In this document: piece after piece, positions 32,248-40,417 of the stretch
Position numbering within the stretch: position 1 is the stretch's first letter
Layout: every line of letters starts with the position of its first letter
NCBI RefSeq assembly: GCF_035825295.1
Contig: NZ_JAYMGI010000002.1
Coordinates: 2,272,001-2,336,000 of the forward strand
Direction of reading: 5' to 3'
DNA length: 64,000 bases
Source: Actinacidiphila sp. DG2A-62
GTDB lineage: Bacteria; Actinomycetota; Actinomycetes; Streptomycetales; Streptomycetaceae
Program-made: the position numbers and the translations under genes
The notes under the pieces: model-generated
Seen by the model: only the letters and a program-made list of their open reading frames with translations
What the model was told of the DNA's origin: nothing
The model's database searches: none

Positions 32248-32352
32248 CCCGTGCGTAACGGACCCGTGCGTAACGGACCCGTGCGTAACGGACCCGTGCG
32301 TAACGGACCCGTGAGTGACGAGCCCGCGGGCAACGGACCCGCGCGCGACGGA
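32248..32352. repeat. 15-bp tandem array, four perfect and three diverged units
   Basis: CCCGTGCGTAACGGA is repeated exactly four times (32248-32307), followed by three units with increasing change. The array fills the space between the yczE-like stop and the convergent SIP gene. Confidence 0.92.
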
Positions 32353-32383
32353 CCCCCGCTCGCCGGACCACGAAACGCCCCGC

Positions 32384-33214
32384 TCAGTCGAGGCCGCGGC
32401 GCCCCGGCGTCCAGAAGGGCTTGGTGAGGACCGACCGGCGCGGCCAGCCGCGGGCGTCGACCAGGTGGCGGCGGACCGCGGCGACCGCGCGCGCCTCGCC
32501 GGCGACGTAGGCGACGCCGGGCTCCTCCGGCAGGTCCAGCGCGCGGACCGCGTCGAGCAAGGCGGTGGAGGAGGCGGCCGGGGCGGCGCCGCGGTGGACC
32601 CAGGTCAGCTCGTCGCCGCGGGCCGCCTCCAGGCGGTCGTCCGCGCCGGCCACCTCGATGACGCCGGCCACGCGCGCGTCGGCGGGCAGCGCGGCGAGGA
32701 TCGCGGCGAACGCCATCTGCGCCGTCTCCTCGCCGACGACGAGGTGGTACGCGGCGTCCTCGCGCACCACCAGCCGCCCCTGCGGCCCGAGGAACGCGAC
32801 CTCGTCCCCGACCGCCACCGCGGCGGCCCAGTCCAGGCCGGGCGTGCCGCCCTCGCCGTGCTGGTAGACGCACAGGTCGAGCCATCGGTGCGGCCGGTCG
32901 AAGGCCACGACGGAGTACGTCCGCAGCAGGTCGCGTGCCTTGCCGCGGCCGAGCGCGGCCAGCAGCCCCGCGTCGTCGACGCGGACCCTGATCTCCTGGC
33001 CGGGCCGCCACGGCAGCTCGCCGACCTCGGCGCCGGTCAGGCGGACGCGACGGATGCGCGGGCGCACCTGCTCGACCTCGGCGACGGTGGCGTGGTGCAT
33101 CATCCGGTCGAGCAGACCGCCGCGGCGGCGGTCCCGGCCGCCGTCGCCGGCGCGGTCGCCGGGGGCGTCACGGGTGGCGTCGCGAGTGGCGTCGCGGGCG
33201 TCGGCGTCCGTCAT
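32384..33214 (-). CDS. Siderophore-interacting protein (SIP family flavin reductase)
   Basis: A 276-residue FAD-dependent ferric-siderophore reductase of the ViuB/SIP family. The FAD-binding segment includes WRPGQEIRVRVDD and LRTYSV (the RxYSx motif), and the SIP domain includes YHLVVGEETAQMAFAAIL, VIEVAGADD and YVAGEARAVAAVRRHLVD. It would release iron by reducing Fe(III)-siderophores in the cytoplasm. The first 35 residues are an Arg/Asp-rich low-complexity start. An iron box lies about 100 bp upstream, so it is predicted to be repressed by DmdR/IdeR under iron-replete conditions. Confidence 0.95.
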   Translation of the reverse strand: MTDADARDATRDATRDAPGDRAGDGGRDRRRGGLLDRMMHHATVAEVEQVRPRIRRVRLTGAEVGELPWRPGQEIRVRVDDAGLLAALGRGKARDLLRTYSVVAFDRPHRWLDLCVYQHGEGGTPGLDWAAAVAVGDEVAFLGPQGRLVVREDAAYHLVVGEETAQMAFAAILAALPADARVAGVIEVAGADDRLEAARGDELTWVHRGAAPAASSTALLDAVRALDLPEEPGVAYVAGEARAVAAVRRHLVDARGWPRRSVLTKPFWTPGRRGLD

Positions 33215-33311
33215 GCGCGGACCTCACTTTCGCTGCGCGCACGCGCCGTCCCTGAGCGGTCTCCGAGTGGTCCCCGAGTGGTCCCTGCGTGGTTGCCGCG
33301 TGCGCTACGGG

Positions 33312-33325
33312 TTAGGCATGCCTAA
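33312..33325. promoter_or_regulatory. Iron box (DmdR/IdeR operator)
   Basis: TTAGGCATGCCTAA is a perfect 14-bp palindrome followed by ATTAGG, close to the actinobacterial iron-box pattern TTAGGTTAGGCTnACCTAA. It lies about 100 bp before the SIP gene and 214 bp before the AraC gene. The remainder of 33215-33538 is GC-rich sequence with many GGACGGGC copies and no gene. Confidence 0.85.
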
Positions 33326-33538
33326 ATTAGGCTGGCGCGCGGGCGCGTGGAGGCCAACCGATACCCCGTATCGGCCAACCTCGGCGCCGGCCCGCGCGAG
33401 GCGGTCGGCGCGCGGACGCGGACGGAGGACGGCGGACGACCGCGCACGGACCGCGGACGGGCGGCAGAGGGGCGCGGACGGGCAACGGACGGGCGGCAGA
33501 CGGGCACGGACGGACTGACTGCGGAAGGGACCGGCGCG

Positions 33539-34617
33539 ATGGCCGACGGGAACCGGGAGGCGTACACCCCTCCCCTGCCGCCGTTCCCGTCGCGCTCCGG
33601 CGCCGGGCACGGGCAGGGGCCCGCGTACGAGCAAGGCCTCGGGCAGGCGCTCGGGTCCGCGTACGAGGCGGGGTCCGCGCACGAGTTCGGCCCGGGGCCC
33701 GGAGACGGGTCCACCGCCGCGGCCAAGTGGCCCGCCTCGCCGATCCTGACCATCGGCCACGGCGAGGCCGCCGGCTTCGAGAAGATCACCGCGCACGCCC
33801 ACCCCGAGCCGATGCTGATGTGGACCTCGACCGCGACGGTGACCGCCACCGTCGGCGCGCGGGACGGCTGGTGCCGCCCGGCTACGGGATGTGGGTGCCC
33901 GGCGGGGTCGAGCACGCGGCGTCCGTGCTGCACGCGGGCGAGATCTCGGTGGTCGTCTTCGCCCCCGACGCCTGCCCGATCCGGTGGACCGAGCCGACCG
34001 GCATCGCGGTCGGGCCGCTGCTGCGCGAGCTGTTCGCGCACCTGGCCAGGACCGGCCCCGCGGACCCGAGCCGGCCGCACGCCGAGGCGCTGTTGTTCGC
34101 GCTGCTGACTCCGCTGCCCACCCACGACATCCACGTGTCCATGCCGTCCGACCCGCAAATCAGGGTCATCGCGGAGCAGCTCGTCGCCGACCCGGCCGAC
34201 CCGCGCGAACTCGCCGTCTGGGCCCACCAGGTGAACGCGGGCGTGCGGACCCTGTCGCGGCTGTTCCGCGCCGAGACCGGACTGAGCTTCACCCGCTGGC
34301 GCACCAAGGTCCGGGTCCGCGCCGCCATCCGGCTGCTGGCCGAGGGCACGACGGTCCACGCGACCGCCCGCGCGGTGGGTTACCGCAAGCCGAGCGCGTT
34401 CATCGACGCCTTCCGCCGCGCCACCGGCCAGACGCCGGGCACCTACGCCCCGGTGGAGGGCGCCGCGCCCGCACCCGGCACGCGCGCAGATACCGGCGGC
34501 GACATCGGCACCGGGTCCGGTGCCGGATCCGGCACCGGACCCGGCCTCCGCACCGGCACGCAGCGGAAATTCCCTACCGCGCGGGCCGGGGAGCCCGCAG
34601 ACTCGGCCCATGGCTGA
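33539..34617 (+). CDS. AraC family transcriptional regulator, frameshifted
   Basis: A 359-residue regulator once a missing base is restored. The N-terminal cupin (HAHPEPMLMWTSTATVTATV) is in one frame, and the rest (LVPPGYGMWVPGGVEHAA, then the double HTH with LSRLFRAETGLSFTRWR and ATARAVGYRKPSAFIDAF) is in the next. Inserting one T after 33865 gives GARDWLVPPGYG, the expected family sequence. ATG 33539 follows GGAAGGGA. It is divergent from the SIP gene across an iron box and could regulate metal or siderophore genes, though this is inference. The C-terminus is a Gly/Thr-rich tail. Its last 8 bp overlap the next gene. Confidence 0.85.
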
Positions 34618-35515
34618 CAGGGCTGACCTCGCCGACATGCGGGACTTCCGGGCAGCGGTCACCGCGTGGGCGGCCGGCCGCCCCGACGACCCGATGCCGT
34701 CGTCCGCCGGTCCCGCGCCCACCGACGGCTCCGGCGACCCCGGCGGCCGACCCGCCTCCGCATCCACCTCCGCACCCGCACCCGCATCCACCTCCGCCTC
34801 CACCTCCGCCTCCAGAGCGCGCCACGCACACCACACGCGCCCGTCCCACGAGGCGTGCGAAGCCGCCGTACGCGACCTGGCCGCGCGGCTCCGCGTCCGG
34901 GTCGTCGTGCTGCTCGAAGGGCCGAGCGACGCCGCCGCGGTCGACGCGCTCGCCGCGCGCCGCGGCCGGGACCTGGCCGCCGAGGGCGTCTGCGTGCTGC
35001 CGATCGGCGGCGCGATGAGCGTCGGCCGTTACGCCCGCCTCCTCGGCCCGGCCGGCGCGGGCCTCGGCCTGCGTCTGACCGGGCTGTGCGACGAACGGGA
35101 ACGCGGCTACTACGCCCGGGCGTTGACGCACGCCGGCGCGCCGCGGCGGGGAGCCGACGCGCTGGACTCCCCCGCCGCCCCCGAGGCCGAGGCCGAGCCG
35201 TACGCGCAGCCCGCGACGAACGCCGACGCCCGCGCACAGGACTTCTTCGTCTGCTCCGCCGACCTGGAGGACGAGCTGATCCGCGCGCTCGGCCCGGTCC
35301 GGGTGACCGAACTCGTCCGCGCCGAAGGCGACATGCGCGCCCTGGAGATCTTCCTGCGGCAACCCGCGCAGCGCGACCGCACCCCGCAGCAGCAGTTGCG
35401 GCGCTTCCTCGGCACGAAGAAGGGACGCAAGATCCACTACGGCCGCGTGCTGGTCGAGGCGCTCGCCCCGGACCGCGTCCCGGCCCCGCTGGACGACCTG
35501 TTCGCCGCGCTCTGA
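34610..35515 (+). CDS. Stand-alone OLD-type TOPRIM domain protein
   Basis: A 301-residue protein. After an 80-residue Ser/Ala/Thr-rich start, the TOPRIM domain begins with the catalytic glutamate motif VVLLEGPSDAAAVDALAARR, followed by GGAMSVGRYARLL, GLCDERERGYYARAL and FFVCSADLEDELIRALG. The C-terminus (RRFLGTKKGRKIHYGRVLVE) is typical. This corresponds to the nuclease half of OLD-family ATP-dependent endonucleases but without the ATPase, a stand-alone form common in actinomycetes and annotated as nucleotidyltransferase/hydrolase. ATG 34610 overlaps the end of the AraC gene. The role is unknown; DNA repair or phage defence are possibilities. Confidence 0.83.
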   Translation: MADRADLADMRDFRAAVTAWAAGRPDDPMPSSAGPAPTDGSGDPGGRPASASTSAPAPASTSASTSASRARHAHHTRPSHEACEAAVRDLAARLRVRVVVLLEGPSDAAAVDALAARRGRDLAAEGVCVLPIGGAMSVGRYARLLGPAGAGLGLRLTGLCDERERGYYARALTHAGAPRRGADALDSPAAPEAEAEPYAQPATNADARAQDFFVCSADLEDELIRALGPVRVTELVRAEGDMRALEIFLRQPAQRDRTPQQQLRRFLGTKKGRKIHYGRVLVEALAPDRVPAPLDDLFAAL

Positions 35516-35581
35516 CCGCGGGGCCACTCGGCGTCCGTGACCCGCCCCCGACGCCGCTCGCGGAACCGGCCGGGCACACCG

Positions 35582-36489
<908 letters not shown>

Positions 36490-36490
<1 letters not shown>

Positions 36491-37623
36491 CACGCGCGCT
36501 CCAGGCGCCGGTCGAGCAGGTACAGCAGCGCCGGCGCCCCGATGAGCGAGGTCACCACACCGACCGGCAGCTCCTGGAGCGGCAGCGCGGTGCGGCAGAC
36601 CAGGTCGACCACCACCAGCAGGACCGCGCCCGCGAGCGCGGACACCGGCAGCAGCCGGCGGTGTCCGCCGCCGACGAGGAGCCGGCAGGCGTGCGGGACC
36701 ATCAGCCCGACGAAGCCGACGGCGCCCGAGACCGCGACCAGCACACCGGTCAACAGGCTGGTGACCAGGAACAGTTCGCGGCGCGTGCGGCCCACCGCCA
36801 CGCCCAGCGCGGCGGCGGTCTCGTCCCCGGTGGCGAGGGCGTCCAGCGTGCGCGCCCTGGCCAGCAGCAGCGCCAACGCGGCCGGCACCGCGACTGCGGG
36901 CAGTGCCGACTGCCGCCAGGTCGCGCCTCCGAGGCTGCCCATCAGCCAGAACAGCACGCCACGGGTCTGCTCCTCGTCGCCGGCCCGCAGCACCAGGTAG
37001 CTGGTGACGCCGGACAGGAACTGCCCGACCGCCACGCCCGCCAGGACCAGCCGCAGCGGGGAGAAGGCGGCCCCGCGCCGCGCGGCCAGCCACACCAGCG
37101 CGAAGCTGCCGAGCGCTCCGGCGAACGCCGCGCCGGACAGCCCGAGTCCGAGGACGCCGCCGGACCCCGCCCCCAGCACGATGGCGGCCACCGCACCGAG
37201 CGAGGCGCCGTGCGAGACGCCCAACAGGTACGGATCGGCCAGCGGGTTGCGCACCAGCGCCTGCACGGCCGTCCCGACCGTTCCCAGCCCGGCCCCGACG
37301 AGCGCCGCCGACAGCGCCCGGGGCACGCGCAGTTGCCAGACGATCAGGTCGTCCGTGCCCGGCCGCGGGGCCCGGCCGGCGATCCGGCGCGCGACCACCG
37401 CCCACACGTCCTGCGGCGCGATCGACGTCGACCCCAGCGCGACGGCGGCGGTCAGCGCGGCGAGCAGCAGCAGGCCGAGCACGGCGCAGACCGCGCCCGC
37501 GCTCACCGCGCGGCGCTCGGGGGCTGGTCCGGCCCCGCCCTCCGGCGCGGGCTCCGCCGCCGCGGCCGAACCCGGCCGCGGGAGCCGTACTCTGGGCTGA
37601 ATCCGCCCTGGGCGCGGGGGCAT
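36490..37623 (-). CDS. FecCD family ABC transporter permease
   Basis: A 377-residue permease with about ten membrane segments. Family motifs are WQLRVPRALSAALVGAGLGT, VRNPLADPYLLGVSHGASLG and FVGLMVPHACRLLVG. A Pro/Ala-rich cytoplasmic N-terminus of about 40 residues precedes TM1. Its ATG directly follows the stop codon of the substrate-binding protein gene, and its own stop overlaps the ATPase start. Only one permease gene is present, so a homodimer is expected. Confidence 0.95.
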
Positions 37624-38685
37624 TCAGGAGACCTTGCCCGGGTAGAGGGTGCGCGCGATCCGCCGCACGGTGTCGGCGTCGCCGACCCCGGCGATGGTGG
37701 TCTGCTCCGAACGGATGCGCAGGAAGCGGTTGTCGCGCACGGCGGTCATGCCGCGGGTGGCCGGGTCGGACTTCAGCCAGCGCTCGGCGGCGTCGAACGC
37801 CTTCGCGTCGGCCGCCGGGCTGCCGTGGTTGCGGACGGCGAGCTGGATCCAGTCCGGGTCCCGGCTGATCACGTCCTCCCAGCCGACCTGCCGGAAGGTG
37901 CCGTGGCAGTCGCCGAAGACGTTGCGGGCGCCCGCCAGGGTGATCACCGCGTTGGCGATCTGCCGGTCGCAGACCACGCTGGGCTGCCGGGTGCCGGCGT
38001 CGTAGTCGAAGAAGAAGTACGTCGGCCGCCGGGCCTGCGGGACGCCGGAGACCGCGGCGGTCACCGCGGAGACGGTGCGCCGCATCCCCGCGACGAGCCG
38101 CCGGGCCGCGGTGTCGGCGCCGGTGACCGCGCCGAGCGTGGTGATGTCGTCCTCCACCGCGGACAGGTCGGTCATCGGCGTGGTGCGCCGCGCCGCGCAC
38201 GCCGTGGACTTGAGGAACACCTGCCTGATCCCGGCCGCGCGGTACTCCGCCGGGCTCGGGATCGCCCCGGCGCCCGCCATGCCGCCCATCGCGCCGAAGG
38301 TGTCCACGTACACGTCGGCGCCCGAGCCGAGCAGCCGCTCCTTGGGGATGATCCCGGAGCCGAGCACCGGCACCTCGCGCGCCTGCGCGTCGTACGGCGC
38401 GGGCAGCGCGCCCCTGCCCGGCGGGAAGCCGGTCCCGACGACCCGCGCGCCGACGCCCAGGCGCAGCAGCAGCTCCAGGCCGGAGGCGTTGCTGGTCACG
38501 ATGGCCTTCGGCGGCGCGTCGAACACCGTCCGCGCGCCCGAGCAGTCGGTCACGGCCACCGGAAACCCCCGGCCCGCGCCGGTCGCCCGCGCGTCGCCCG
38601 CCCCTCCGGCCGTCCCCCCGGAACAGCCCGCGAGCAGCAGCCCCGCCAGGACCGCCGCCAGGCCGTGTCGCGCACGCACTCGCAT
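37624..38685 (-). CDS. Metal-chelate ABC transporter substrate-binding lipoprotein
   Basis: A 353-residue binding protein of the helical-backbone (FecB/BtuF, TroA-like) class. The signal peptide ends in a lipobox LLLAGCSGG, so it is membrane-anchored. Typical elements are FPVAVTDCSGARTVFDAPPK, the first-lobe segment SNASGLELLLRLG, a long connecting helix, and WEDVISRDPDWIQL near the end. ATG 38685 follows a GGACGGTGG region. Extra cysteines (TACAAR, VVCDRQ, FGDCHG) could stabilise the fold or touch the ligand. The ligand may be a ferric siderophore, but the divergent neighbours are copper genes, so a copper or other metallophore is possible. Confidence 0.9.
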   Translation of the reverse strand: MRVRARHGLAAVLAGLLLAGCSGGTAGGAGDARATGAGRGFPVAVTDCSGARTVFDAPPKAIVTSNASGLELLLRLGVGARVVGTGFPPGRGALPAPYDAQAREVPVLGSGIIPKERLLGSGADVYVDTFGAMGGMAGAGAIPSPAEYRAAGIRQVFLKSTACAARRTTPMTDLSAVEDDITTLGAVTGADTAARRLVAGMRRTVSAVTAAVSGVPQARRPTYFFFDYDAGTRQPSVVCDRQIANAVITLAGARNVFGDCHGTFRQVGWEDVISRDPDWIQLAVRNHGSPAADAKAFDAAERWLKSDPATRGMTAVRDNRFLRIRSEQTTIAGVGDADTVRRIARTLYPGKVS

Positions 38686-38884
38686 CGATTCGCCACCGTC
38701 CTTCCGCCACGCGGCGCTCGTGCCGCCCAGCAGATAGTCGGCGCACCCCCCGCCCGGGTTCCCGACCACCCGGACCCCGGCGGCGGCCCGGCGCGGGGCG
38801 CGGCGATGTTCCGGCCGACCGCCCGGCCGAGGAGGGCGAGCCGCAGCCGCGCCGACACGGCGGGGAGCCGCCCGGCGCGGCTGC

Positions 38885-39238
38885 GGCGTTGGACGGGCCG
38901 GACGGCCACGGGCCGGGGTTCGGGAACTCGGGGGACGCAGCCCAGCCGGCACCCGACAGCCGCGCCGACCAACCGGACAGCCGCCGGGCTACTGTCCGGC
39001 GCGGGGCGGACGGCCACGGGCCGATGGCCCGCGAACTCGCCGGGCGCAGCCCGGCCTACCCGCGGTCGACCGCCCGGCCGGGAGGCGTCCGGCAGCCGCA
39101 TCGACGCGACGGGGAGCCGCCGGGCCACGACTGGGCGTTGGACGGGCCGGACGGCCACGGGCCGGGGTTCGGGAACTCGGGGGACGCAGCCCAGCCGGCA
39201 CCCGACAGCCGCGCCGACCAACCGGACAGCCGCCGGGC
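38885..39238. repeat. 105-bp perfect direct repeat plus degenerate copies
   Basis: Bases 38885-38989 recur exactly at 39134-39238 (offset 249 bp). Between and after them are partial copies that share GACGGCCACGGGCC and GGGTTCGGGAACTCG. Both lengths, 105 and 249, are multiples of three. The array occupies most of the 630 bp upstream of the substrate-binding-protein gene and lies in the same open frame as the PCuAC gene on the other strand. Confidence 0.92.
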
Positions 39239-39482
39239 CACGGCCCGGCGCGGGGCGAGCGACCACGCGCCAGGGTTCGGGAACTCGGGGGGCGTGTGGT
39301 TCGACCACTGCTGTGTGACGTACGACGACGCAGCCGCGCAGGCCCGCGGCGCAGGTTCCGGCGGTCTCCGCGACGACAGCGGCGGTGGGCCGGGCGGGCT
39401 CGGCGGCTCGGGGGGTGGGCCGGGCGGTGGGGTCGAGGGGGATTCCTCGGACGGTGGCGGCGGCCGGGTGGGGTGGTGGCGC

Positions 39483-39962
39483 GTGCGGCCAGCGGGGAGG
39501 CGGATCGCGCGGGGCGCGGCGGTTCCCGTCGCGGCCGGCGCCGCCGGGCTGCTCGCGCTGTCGCTGTACGCCTCGACGGGCGCGGCGGGCGCACCGGCCG
39601 CGCGGATCGAGGTGACCGGGGGCCGGCTGCTGCTGCCGTCCAACCCCGAGGCCACCGCGGCGTTCTTCGACCTGCGCAACACCGGCGGGTCCGCCGACAC
39701 CCTGCTGGGCGTCGACTCGCCGGAGCTCGGTCCCGCCATGCTCACCCGGACGGCCGTCGCGGCCGGCGCCGGGCACATGGAACGCGTCGCCGGCGTCCTC
39801 CTGCGTCCCGGCGCCCGGCTGTCCATGACGCCCTACGGCACCGACGTGATGATCCCGCACCCGCGCGGCCTCGCGCTCGGCGCCCACGTGGCCTTCGACC
39901 TGCGGTTCGCGGGCAGCGGCACGATACGCGTGCGCGCCGTCGTCGTCCGCCCGGGCGGCTGA
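39483..39962 (+). CDS. PCu(A)C-like periplasmic copper chaperone
   Basis: From GTG 39483 it encodes 159 residues: an N-terminal membrane anchor (GAAVPVAAGAAGLLALSLYA) and a PCuAC domain (IEVTGGRLLLPSNPEATAAFF, then DLRNTGGSADTLL). PCuAC proteins pass Cu(I) to cytochrome oxidase with SCO proteins, and an SCO gene lies 6.5 kb away. The copper motif is altered: GHMERVAGVLLRPGARLSM and YGTDVMI are present, but the histidine of the final HxM appears as Asp-Val-Met. The frame extends upstream to about 38889 through the 105-bp repeats, so a longer form with a Gly/Asp-rich N-terminus (for example from GTG 39315) is possible. Confidence 0.8.
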   Translation: MRPAGRRIARGAAVPVAAGAAGLLALSLYASTGAAGAPAARIEVTGGRLLLPSNPEATAAFFDLRNTGGSADTLLGVDSPELGPAMLTRTAVAAGAGHMERVAGVLLRPGARLSMTPYGTDVMIPHPRGLALGAHVAFDLRFAGSGTIRVRAVVVRPGG

Positions 39963-40151
39963 GTCCCGTGGCCCGCAGGGGAGTTGCGCGCGTCGCGACA
40001 CACGGCCCGGCGGCCCGCAGCCCCCATCCGGCAGCACGCGACCCCACAGCCCCGCGAGCCCGCGAGCCCGTAACCCACCCGCGCACCGCGGCCGTTTGCA
40101 CGACGGTCCGTACGGCCGTCCACAACCACCCTGCCGATCCCCGGAGTTCCC

Positions 40152-40417
40152 GTGCCACGCACACCCACGCCCGCACCCGCACCCGAGCGACCCGCACCGC
40201 CCTCGCCCTCCGCGCCCGGCGCCCGCGGTGACCTCCCCCGTCCGTCCTCCTCGGACTGTTCGCGCTGCTGCTCGTCGTCGTGTTCGCCGTCGCGTACGGC
40301 GTCGGCAGGGCGGCCGGGCCGGTCAATCCGGGCCTGCACCCGGCCCGCAGCGGCGTGCCCGGCGGCGGGGGCGGCGGATCGGCGGGCGGCGGGGACGGGA
40401 TGGGGGGCATGGGATGA
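40152..40417 (+). CDS. Small single-pass membrane protein with Gly/Met tail, frameshifted
   Basis: About 88 residues once one base is restored. GTG 40152 (GGAG upstream) starts a Pro-rich segment in one frame. The membrane segment VLLGLFALLLVVVFAVAYGV and the tail ending in GGGDGMGGMG lie in another and stop at 40417, overlapping the copA start by 4 bp (ATGA). A sixth C in the CCCCC run at 40235-40239 would join them. Small proteins with a membrane segment and a His/Met tail are regularly found just before Cu-ATPase genes in Streptomyces. Because of the frameshift, automated annotation may miss it. Confidence 0.65.

Noticed and set aside
32247..32352. 15-bp array as a CRISPR
   Set aside because: Units are contiguous with no spacers and too short.
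38690..38800. Possible cobalamin riboswitch upstream of the FecB-like gene (GGTGGTCGGGAACCCGG on the minus strand)
   Set aside because: The GGGAA and CCCGG parts look similar, but the GCCACTG and CACTGT core blocks of the riboswitch are absent.
38885..39238. 105-bp repeat as insertion-sequence ends
   Set aside because: The copies are direct, not inverted, and no transposase frame lies between them.
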